Assembly (NCBI GenBank): GCA_964247055.1
Contig: OZ176052.1
Span: 13,454,001-13,518,000, forward strand
Source of the DNA: Paragordius varius
Lineage: Eukaryota > Nematomorpha
Direction: 5' to 3'
Length of the DNA stretch: 64,000 nt
The notes below the pieces were generated by a model. The model made no database searches. It saw only the letters and a program-made list of their open reading frames with translations, and had not been told where the DNA came from. Of the stretch, positions 1-9,199 are shown one piece after another (the first letter of the stretch is position 1; each line of letters opens with the position of its first letter). A program made the position numbers and the translations under genes.

Positions 1-732
1 TTGTCCTTAAAAATCGGATATTGGTCACCGGTGAACAAAATTATATTTTATATATTCTCTTAGCAAGACTACATCAAAATATAGAGATAGTTTGAAACTC
101 TTTCATAACCGATTTTTACAACGATACTTTAAAAATTATGGTATTAAACCAGTCGCATCAATACTCAAGTTAAACTTTGTCCTTAACAATCGGATATTGG
201 TCACCGGTGAACAAAATTATTTTTTATACATTCTCTTAGTAGGACTACATCAAAATATAGAGATAGTTTGGCAAACTCTTTCATATCCGATTTTTACAAC
301 GATATTTAAAAATTAATGTATAAAACTAGTCGCATCAATACTCAAGTTAAACTTTGTCCTTAACAATCGGATATTGGTCACCGGTGAACAAAATTATTTT
401 TTATACATTCTCTTAGTAGGACTACATCAAAATATAGAGATAGTTTGGCAAACTCTTTCATATCCGATTTTTACAACGATATTTAAAAATTAATGTATAA
501 AACTAGTCGCATCAATACTCAAGTTAAACTTTGTCCTTAAAAATCGAATTTTGGTCACCGGTGAACAAAATTATTTTTTATACATTCTCTTAGTAAGACT
601 ACATAAAAATATAGAGATAGTTTGACAAACTCTTTCATATCCGATTTTTACAACGATATTTTAAAAATTAATGTGTTAAACTAGTCGCATCAATACTCAA
701 GTTAAACTTTGTCCTTAAAAATCGGATATTGG

Positions 733-742
733 TCACCGGTGA
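733..742. repeat. 10-bp perfect palindrome TCACCGGTGA in satellite A (representative)
   Basis: TCACCGGTGA is its own reverse complement. It lies just after the left arm of the 13-bp inverted repeat and is the most G+C-rich part of an otherwise AT-rich monomer. It is kept in nearly every A monomer; I saw changes near 1284 (CACCAGTGA), 3627, 3993 and 4171. A dimeric DNA-binding protein site is a plausible reading but is not demonstrated. Confidence 0.85.
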
Positions 743-796
743 ACAAAATTATTTTTTATACATTCTCTTAGCAAGACTACATCAAAATATAGAGAT

Positions 797-809
797 AGTT
801 TGACAAACT
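797..809. repeat. Short dyad AGTTTGACAAACT in satellite A (representative)
   Basis: AGTTTG and CAAACT are perfect inverted arms around one central base. A common variant has G as the central base (AGTTTGGCAAACT) and keeps the symmetry. The diagnostic monomers at 1, 1803 and 3059 lose the dyad through a short deletion (AGTTTGAAACT). Confidence 0.8.
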
Positions 810-1802
810 CTTTCATATCCGATTTTTACAACGATACTTTAAAAATTAATGTATAAAACTAGTCGTATCAATAAATCGCATCAATACTCAGGTTAAACTT
901 TGTCCTTAAAAATTGGATATTGGTCACCGGTGAATAAAATTATTTTTTATTCATTCTCTTAGTAGGACTACATCAAAATATAGAGATAGTTTGGCAAACT
1001 CTTTCATATCCGATTTTTACAACGATACTTTAAAAATTAATGTATAAAACTAGTCGCATCAATACTCAAGTTAAACTTTGTCCTTAAAAATCGAATATTG
1101 GTCACCGGTGAACAAAATTATTTTTTATACATTCTCTTAGTAAGACTACATCAAAAAATAGAGATAGTTTGACAAACTCTTTCATATCCGATTTTTACAA
1201 CGATACTTTAAAAATTAATGTGTTAAACTAGTCGCATCAATACTCAAGTTAAACTTTGTCCTTAAAAATCGGATATTGGTCACCAGTGAACAAAATTATT
1301 TTTTATACATTCTCTTCGCAAGACTACATCAAAATATAGAGATAGTTTGACAAACTCTTTCATATCCGATTTTTACAACGATACTTTATAAATTAATGTA
1401 TAAAACTAGTCGTATCAATAAGTCGCATCAATACTCAAGTTAAACTTTGTCCTTAAAAATCGGATATTGGTCACCGGTGAACAAAATAATTTTTTATACA
1501 TTCTCTTAGTAAGACTACATCAAAATATAGAGATAGTTTGACAAACTCTTTCATAACCGATTTTTACAACGATACTTTAAAAATTATGGTATTAAACCAG
1601 TCGCATCAATACTCAAGTTAAACTTTGTCCTTAAAAATCGGATATTGGTCACCGGTGAACAAAATTATTTTTTATACATTCTCTTAGTAAGACTACATCA
1701 AAATATAGAGATAGTTTGACAAACTCTTTCATATCCGATTTTTACAACGATACTTTAAAAATTATGGTATTAAACTAGTCGCATCAATACTCAAATTAAA
1801 CT

Positions 1803-3058
1803 TTGTCCTTAAAAATCGGATATTGGTCACCGGTGAACAAAATTATATTTTATATATTCTCTTAGCAAGACTACATCAAAATATAGAGATAGTTTGAAAC
1901 TCTTTCATAACCGATTTTTACAACGATACTTTAAAAATTATGGTATTAAACCAGTCGCATCAATACTCAAGTTAAACTTTGTCCTTAACAATCGGATATT
2001 GGTCACCGGTGAACAAAATTATTTTTTATACATTCTCTTAGTAGGACTACATCAAAATATAGAGATAGTTTGGCAAACTCTTTCATATCCGATTTTTACA
2101 ACGATATTTAAAAATTAATGTATAAAACTAGTCGCATCAATACTCAAGTTAAACTTTGTCCTTAAAAATCGAATATTGGTCACCGGTGAACAAAATTATT
2201 TTTTATACATTCTCTTAGTAAGACTACATAAAAATATAGAGATAGTTTGACAAACTCTTTCATATCCGATTTTTACAACGATATTTTAAAAATTAATGTG
2301 TTAAACTAGTCGCATCAATACTCAAGTTAAACTTTGTCCTTAAAAATCGGATATTGGTCACCGGTGAACAAAATTATTTTTTATACATTCTCTTAGCAAG
2401 ACTACATCAAAATATAGAGATAGTTTGACAAACTCTTTCATATCCGATTTTTACAACGATACTTTATAAATTAATGTATAAAACTAGTCGTATCAATAAG
2501 TCGCATCAATACTCAAGTTAAACTTTGTCCTTAAAAATCGGATATTGGTCACCGGTGAACAAAATAATTTTTTATACATTCTCTTAGTAAGACTACATCA
2601 AAATATAGAGATAGTTTGACAAACTCTTTCATAACCGATTTTTACAACGATACTTTAAAAATTATGGTATTAAACCAGTCGCATCAATACTCAAGTTAAA
2701 CTTTGTCCTTAAAAATCGGATATTGGTCACCGGTGAACAAAATTATTTTTTATACATTCTCTTAGTAAGACTACATCAAAATATAGAGATAGTTTGACAA
2801 ACTCTTTCATATCCGATTTTTACAACGATACTTTAAAAATTAATGTATAAAACTAGTCGCATCAATACTCAAGTTAAACTTTATCCTTAAAAATTGGATA
2901 TTGGTCACCGGTGAACAAAATAATTTTTTATACATTCTCTTAGTAAGACTACATCAAAATATAGGGATAGTTTGACAAACTCTTTCATATCCGATTTTTA
3001 CAACGATACTTTAAAAATTATGGTATTAAACTAGTCGCATCAATACTCAAATTAAACT
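1803..3058. repeat. Satellite A higher-order unit, second copy (7 monomers, 1256 bp)
   Basis: It starts with the same diagnostic monomer as position 1, and the stretch 1894-2118 appears identical to 92-316. Monomer order then differs: one CCTTAACAATCGG monomer (1979), a CGAATATTGG monomer (2156), one long monomer (2334) and three ordinary ones. The unit is three monomers shorter than its left neighbour, as expected from unequal exchange in register with the monomer. Confidence 0.8.
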
Positions 3059-4249
3059 TTGTCCTTAAAAATCGGATATTGGTCACCGGTGAACAAAATT
3101 ATATTTTATATATTCTCTTAGCAAGACTACATCAAAATATAGAGATAGTTTGAAACTCTTTCATAACCGATTTTTACAACGATACTTTAAAAATTATGGT
3201 ATTAAACCAGTCGCATCAATACTCAAGTTAAACTTTGTCCTTAACAATCGGATATTGGTCACCGGTGAACAAAATTATTTTTTATACATTCTCTTAGCAA
3301 GACTACATCAAAATATAGAGATAGTTTGACAAACTCTTTCATATCCGATTTTTACAACGATACTTTAAAAATTAATGTATAAAACTAGTCGTATCAATAA
3401 ATCGCATCAATACTCAAGTTAAACTTTGTCCTTAAAAATCGGATATTGGTCACCGGTGAACAAAATAATTTTTTATACATTCTCATAGACTACATCAAAA
3501 TATAGAGATAGTTTGACAAACTCTTTCATATCCGATTTTTACAACGATACTTTAAAAATTAATGTATAAAACTAGTCGCATCAATACTCAAGTTAAACTT
3601 TGTCCTTAAAAATCGGATATTGGTCACAGGTGAACAAAATTATTTTTTATATATTCTCTTAGCAAGACTACATCAAAATATAGAGATAGTTTGGCAAACT
3701 CTTTCATATCCGATTTTTACAACGATACTTTAAAAATTAATGTATAAAACTAGTCGCATCAATACTCAAGTTAAACTTTGTCCTTAAAAATCGGATATTG
3801 GTCACCGGTGAACAAAATTATTATTTATACATTCTCTTAGTAAGACTACATCAAAATATAGAGATAGTAGACAAACTCTTTCATATCCGATTTTTACAAG
3901 GATACTTTATAAATTAATGTATAAAACTAGTCGTATCAATAAGTCGCATCAATACTCAAGTTAAACTTTGTCCTTAAAAATCGGATATTGGTCACAGGAG
4001 AACAAAATAATTTTTTATACATTCTCTTAGTAAGACTACATCAAAATATAGAGATAGTTTGACAAACTCTTTCATATCCGATTTTTACAACGATACTTTA
4101 AAAATTATGGTATTAAACCAGTCGCATCAATACTCAAGTTAAACTTTGTCCTTAAAAATCGGATATTGGTCACCGGTGGACAAAATTATTTTTTATACAT
4201 TCTCTTAGTAAGACTACATCAAAATATAGAGATAGTTTGACAAACTCTT
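3059..4249. repeat. Satellite A higher-order unit, third copy, cut off by satellite B
   Basis: It starts again with the diagnostic monomer. A long monomer follows directly at 3235, then a 174-bp monomer at 3426 that lacks four bases in the usual CTCTTAGTAAGAC stretch (CTCATAGAC). Small private changes gather here, such as TCACAGGTGA near 3627, GTCACAGGAG near 3993 and TCACCGGTGG near 4171, which break the conserved 10-bp palindrome. The final monomer stops after AAACTCTT at 4249. Confidence 0.75.
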
Positions 4250-4253
4250 AGCC
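4247..4253. other. Junction between satellite A and satellite B
   Basis: The sequence follows satellite A through AAACTCTT to 4249 and satellite B from AGCCATTTTT at 4250. At most one base of microhomology is seen. There is no transposon, target-site duplication, degenerate monomer or unique spacer. The B monomers next to the junction look as regular as those deep in the array. The join may be a real recombination junction or an assembly join between two arrays; sequence alone does not separate these. Confidence 0.9.
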
Positions 4254-4281
4254 ATTTTTATTTTTAAAATCGTATAAAATA

Positions 4282-4305
4282 AATTTTTTAAATATTTAAA
4301 AAATT
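4282..4305. repeat. Perfect 24-bp A/T palindrome in satellite B (representative)
   Basis: The stretch 4282-4305 reads AATTTTTTAAAT followed by its exact reverse complement ATTTAAAAAATT. It consists only of A and T and occurs in most B monomers. Scattered copies carry a shortened T-run, an extra T or a T/A swap (near 5665, 20530, 27606 and 31577). Such a sequence can extrude as a cruciform in supercoiled DNA and is strongly bendable; that is general knowledge of A/T palindromes, not shown here. Confidence 0.9.
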
Positions 4306-4331
4306 CATAAAAATTACATTTATAGTCCGAT

Positions 4332-4348
4332 CCCCAAAATATTTGGGG
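4332..4348. repeat. CCCC/GGGG dyad in satellite B (representative)
   Basis: CCCCAAAATATTTGGGG has 7-bp perfect arms (CCCCAAA and TTTGGGG) around three bases. About half of the monomers carry it; the others read CTCGAAAATATTTGGGG or CTCGACAATATTTGGGG and have lost the left arm. Two copies of one monomer (near 48655 and 49967) have lost the whole dyad by a 19-bp deletion. Confidence 0.85.
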
Positions 4349-4368
4349 TGATGATGGAATTACCATAG

Positions 4369-4426
4369 GGCTACCCAAAAAAAATTATGGTGACATCACC
4401 TGATCAAATTTGGATTTTAGGTAGCC
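4369..4426. repeat. GGCTACC/GGTAGCC inverted pair in satellite B (representative)
   Basis: GGCTACC at 4369-4375 is the exact reverse complement of GGTAGCC at 4420-4426, with a 44-bp spacer that itself contains GGTGACATCACC. The pair repeats in most monomers. Known variants weaken it: CTACGC in place of CTACCC, and GGTAACC in place of GGTAGCC. Confidence 0.75.
4389..4400. repeat. GGTGACATCACC dyad in satellite B (representative)
   Basis: GGTGA and TCACC are perfect inverted arms around CA. Frequent variants change the left arm (GGCGACATCACC, AGTGACATCACC), while the TCACC arm is almost invariant. The BclI-type palindrome TGATCA follows directly. Confidence 0.8.
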
Positions 4427-7400
4427 ATTTTTATTTTTAATATCGTATAAAATAAATTTTTTAAATATTTAAAAAATTCATAAAAATTACATTTATACTC
4501 CGATCCCCAAAATATTTGGGGTGATGATGGAACAACCATAGGGCTACGCAAAAAAAATTATGGCGACATCACCTGATCAAATTTGGATTTTAGGTAGCCA
4601 TTTTTATTTTTAAAATCGTATAAAATAAATTTTTTAAATATTTAAAAAATTCATAAAAATTACATTTATAGTCCGATCCCCAAAATATTAGGGGTGATGA
4701 TGGAATTACCATAGGGCTACCCAAAAAAAATTATGGTGACATCACCTGATCAAATTTGGATTTTAGGTAACCATTTTTATTTTTAATATCGTATAAAATA
4801 AATTTTTTAAATATTTAAAAAATTCATAAAAATTACATTTATACTCCGATCTCGAAAATATTTGGGGTGATGATGGAACTACCATAGGGCTACCCAAAAA
4901 AAATTATGGCGACATCACCTGATCAAATTTGGATTTTAGGTAGCCATTTATATTTTTAAAATCGTATAAAATAAATTTTTTAAATATTTAAAAAATTCAT
5001 AAAAATTACATTTATAGTCCGATCCCCAAAATATTTGGGGTGATGATGGAACAACCATAGGACTACGCAAAAAAAATTATGGTGACATCACCTGATCAAA
5101 TTTGGATTTTAGGTAGCCATTTTTATTTTTAATATCGTATAAAATAAATTTTTTAAATATTTAAAAAATTCATAAAAATTACATTTATACTCCGATCTCG
5201 ACAATATTTGGGGTGATGATGGAACTACCATAGGGCTACCCAAAAAAAATTATAGTGACATCACCTGATCAAATTTGGATTTTAGGTAGCCATTTTTATT
5301 TTTAAAATCGTATAAAATAAATTTTTTAAATATTTAAAAAATTCATAAAAATTACATTTATACTCCGATCTCGACAATATTTGGGGTGATGATGGAACTA
5401 CCATAGGGCTACCCAAAAAAAATTATAGTGACATCACCTGATCAAATTTGGATTTTAGGTAGCCATTTTTATTTTTAATATCGTATAAAATAAATTTTTT
5501 AAATATTTAAAAAATTCATAAAAATTACATTTATACTCCGATCTCGAAAATATTTGGGGTGATGATGGAACTACCATAGGGCTACCCAAAAAAAATATGG
5601 CGACATCACCTGATCAAATTTGGATTTTAGGTAGCCATTTTTATTTTTAAAATCGTATAAAATAATTTTTTTAAATATTAAAAAAATTCATAAAAATTAC
5701 ATTTATAGTCCGATCCCCAAAATATTTGGGGTGATGATGGAACAACCATAGGGCTACGCAAAAAAAATTATGGCGACATCACCTGATCAAATTTGGATTT
5801 TAGGTAGCCATTTTTATTTTTAAAATCGTATAAAATAAATTTTTTAAATATTTAAAAAATTCATAAAAATTACATTTATAGTCCGATCCCCAAAATATTA
5901 GGGGTGATGATGGAATTACCATAGGGCTACCCAAAAAAAATTATGGTGACATCACCTGATCAAATTTGGATTTTAGGTAGCCATTTTTATTTTTAATATC
6001 GTATAAAATAAATTTTTTAAATATTTAAAAAATTCATAAAAATTACATTTATACTCCGATCTCGAAAATATTTGGGGTGATGATGGAACTACCATAGGGC
6101 TACCCAAAAAAAATTATGGCGACATCACCTGATCAAATTTGGATTTTAGGTAGCCATTTATATTTTTAAAATCGTATAAAATAAATTTTTTAAATATTTA
6201 AAAAATTCATAAAAATTACATTTATAGTCCGATCCCCAAAATATTTGGGGTGATGATGGAACAACCATAAGGCTACGCAAAAAAAATTATGGTGACATCA
6301 CCTGATCAAATTTGGATTTTAGGTAGCCATTTTTATTTTTAATATCGTATAAAATAAATTTTTTAAATATTTAAAAAATTCATAAAAATTACATTTATAC
6401 TCCGATCTCGACAATATTTGGGGTGATGATGGAACTACCATAGGGCTACCCAAAAAAAATTATAGTGACATCACCTGATCAAATTTGGATTTTAGGTAGC
6501 CATTTTTATTTTTAAAATCGTATAAAATAAATTTTTTAAATTAAAAAATTCATAAAAATTACATTTATAGTCCGATCCCCAAAATATTAGGGGTGATGAT
6601 GGAATTACCATAGGGCTACCCAAAAAAAATTATGGTGACATCACCTGATCAAATTTGGATTTTAGGTAGCCATTTTTATTTTTAATATCGTATAAAATAA
6701 ATTTTTTAAATATTTAAAAAATTCATAAAAATTACATTTATACTCCGATCTCGAAAATATTTGGGGTGATGATGGAACTACCATAGGGCTACCCAAAAAA
6801 AATTATGGCGACATCACCTGATCAAATTTGGATTTTAGGTAGCCATTTATATTTTTAAAATCGTATAAAATAAATTTTTTAAATATTTAAAAAATTCATA
6901 AAAATTACATTTATACTCCGATCTCGAAAATATTTGGGGTGATGATGGAACAACCATAGGGCTACGCAAAAAAAATTATGGTGACATCACCTGATCAAAT
7001 TTGGATTTTAGGTAGCCATTTTTATTTTTAATATCGTATAAAATAAATTTTTTAAATATTTAAAAAATTCATAAAAATTACATTTATACTCCGATCTCGA
7101 CAATATTTGGGGTGATGATGGAACTACCATAGGGCTACCCAAAAAAAATTATAGTGACATCACCTGATCAAATTTGGATTTTAGGCAGCCATTTTTATTT
7201 TTAATATCGTATAAAATAAATTTTTTAAATATTTAAAAAATTCATAAAAATTACATTTATACTCCGATCTCGAAAATATTTGGGGTGATGATGGAACTAC
7301 CATAGGGCTACCCAAAAAAAATTATAGTGACATCACCTGATCAAATTTGGATTTTAGGTAGCCATTTATATTTTTAAAATCGTATAAAATAAATTTTTTA

Positions 7401-9199
7401 AATATTTAAAAAATTCATAAAAATTACATTTATACTCCGATCTCGAAAATATTTGGGGTAATGATGGAATTACCATAGGGCTACCCAAAAAAAATTATGG
7501 TGACATCACCTGATCAAATTTGGATTTTAGGTAGCCATTTTTATTTTTAATATCGTATAAAATAAATTTTTTAAATATTTAAAAAATTCATAAAAATTAC
7601 ATTTATACTCCGATCCCCAAAATATTTGGGGTGATGATGGAACAACCATAGGGCTACGCAAAAAAAATTATGGCGACATCACCTGATCAAATTTGGATTT
7701 TAGGTAGCCATTTTTATTTTTAAAATCGTATAAAATAAATTTTTTAAATATTTAAAAAATTCATAAAAATTACATTTATAGTCCGATCCCCAAAATATTT
7801 GGGGTGATGATGGAACAACCATAGGGCTACGCAAAAAAAATTATGGTGACATCACCTGATCAAATTTGGATTTTAGGTAGCCATTTTTATTTTTAATATC
7901 GTATAAAATAAATTTTTTAAATATTTAAAAAATTCATAAAAATTACATTTATACTCCGATCTCGACAATATTTGGGGTGATGATGGAACTACCATAGGGC
8001 TACCCAAAAAAAATTATAGTGACATCACCTGATCAAATTTGGATTATAGGTAGCCATTTTTATTTTTAAAATCGTATAAAATAAATTTTTTAAATATTTA
8101 AAAAATTCATAAAAATTACATTTATACTCCGATCTCGACAATATTTGGGGTGATGATGGAACTACCATAGGGCTACCCAAAAAAAATTATAGTGACATCA
8201 CCTGATCAAATTTGGATTTTAGGTAGCCATTTTTATTTTTAATATCGTATAAAATAAATTTTTTAAATATTTAAAAAATTCATAAAAATTACATTTATAC
8301 TCCGATCTCGAAAATATTTGGGGTGATGATGGAACTACCATAGGGCTACCCAAAAAAATTATAGTGACATCACCTGATCAAATTTGGATTTTAGGTAGCC
8401 ATTTTTATTTTTAAAATCGTATAAAATAATTTTTGTAAATATTAAAAAAATTCATAAAAATTACATTTATAGTCCGATCCCCAAAATATTTGGGGTGATG
8501 ATGGAACAACCATAGGGCTACGCAAAAAAAATTATGGCGACATCACCTGATCAAATTTGGATTTTAGGTAGCCATTTTTATTTTTAAAATCGTATAAAAT
8601 AAATTTTTTAAATATTTAAAAAATTCATAAAAATTACATTTATAGTCCGATCCCCAAAATATTAGGGGTGATGATGGAATTACCATAGGGCTACCCAAAA
8701 AAAATTATGGTGACATCACCTGATCAAATTTGGATTTTAGGTAGCCATTTTTATTTTTAATATCGTATAAAATAAATTTTTTAAATATTTAAAAAATTCA
8801 TAAAAATTACATTTATACTCCGATCTCGAAAATATTTGGGGTGATGATGGAACTACCATAGGGCTACCCAAAAAAAATTATGGCGACATCACCTGATCAA
8901 ATTTGGATTTTAGGTAGCCATTTATATTTTTAAAATCGTATAAAATAAATTTTTTAAATATTTAAAAAATTCATAAAAATTACATTTATAGTCCGATCCC
9001 CAAAATATTTGGGGTGATGATGGAACAACCATAGGGCTACGCAAAAAAAATTATGGTGACATCACCTGATCAAATTTGGATTTTAGGTAGCCATTTTTAT
9101 TTTTAATATCGTATAAAATAAATTTTTTAAATATTTAAAAAATTCATAAAAATTACATTTATACTCCGATCTCGACAATATTTGGGGTGATGATGGAAC

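Larger units (their letters stand above)
717..827. repeat. 13-bp inverted repeat inside a satellite A monomer (representative)
   Basis: AAAAATCGGATAT at 717-729 is exactly complementary to ATATCCGATTTTT at 815-827, with an 85-bp spacer. The same arrangement is present in most A monomers. Some carry a change in one arm (CGAATATT on the left, or CATAACCG on the right). The arms could bind the same protein in opposite orientation or form a long-loop stem; which of these applies cannot be decided here. Confidence 0.85.
709..899. repeat. Satellite A long monomer type (191 bp) with a 13-bp internal duplication
   Basis: The ordinary end AGTCGCATCAATACTC is here AGTCGTATCAATAAATCGC followed by ATCAATACTC, a 13-bp tandem duplication of the segment around CGCATCAATA with small changes. 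The same type recurs at 1256, 2334, 3235 and 3778 (190-191 bp). In most other positions the downstream phase is undisturbed, so it behaves as one monomer lineage inside the higher-order unit rather than as independent slippage events. Confidence 0.85.
1..1802. repeat. Satellite A higher-order unit, first copy (10 monomers, 1802 bp)
   Basis: This unit opens with a diagnostic monomer in which the usual ATTTTTTATACATT stretch reads ATATTTTATATATT and the usual TTTGACAAACTC is shortened to TTTGAAACTC. The same diagnostic monomer restarts at 1803 and 3059. The second and third monomers (177, 354) are near twins, both reading CCTTAACAATCGG, while the next unit has only one such monomer, so one monomer was duplicated here or lost there. 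Long 191-bp monomers lie at 709 and 1256. If the array continues to the left, position 1 may be inside a monomer series and only coincidentally the unit start. Confidence 0.8.
1..4249. repeat. Satellite A tandem array (monomer about 178 bp)
   Basis: Head-to-tail array of one AT-rich monomer. Taking TTGTCC as the phase mark, monomers start at 1, 177, 354, 531, 709, 900, 1078, 1256, 1447, 1625, 1803, 1979, 2156, 2334, 2525, 2703, 2881 (here TTATCC), 3059, 3235, 3426, 3600, 3778, 3968 and 4146; the last is cut at the junction with satellite B. Usual spacing is 176-178 bp, with 190-191 bp for five long forms and 174 bp for one short form. All copies lie in one orientation. The array is open on the left, so its true length is unknown. 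The monomer size fits one nucleosome plus linker, as in many centromeric satellites; function is not shown by the sequence. No gene is present. Confidence 0.98.

Noticed and set aside
92-316. Open reading frame of 74 codons, repeated at 1894-2118
   Set aside because: It spans satellite A monomers and is repeated only because the higher-order unit is repeated. The frame is not kept in other monomers, and no domain or signal is visible.
797-830. Bacterial-type promoter (TTGACA in satellite A)
   Set aside because: TTGACA has no -10 box at 16-18 bp, it repeats in every monomer, and the DNA is eukaryotic-type satellite.
4240-4260. Transposon insertion at the A/B junction
   Set aside because: There are no terminal repeats, target-site duplication or foreign bases; satellite B continues for 60 kb.
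709-4600. Common origin of satellites A and B
   Set aside because: Beyond short motifs and A/T-rich runs I could not align the two monomers. An alignment with shuffled controls would be needed to support kinship.
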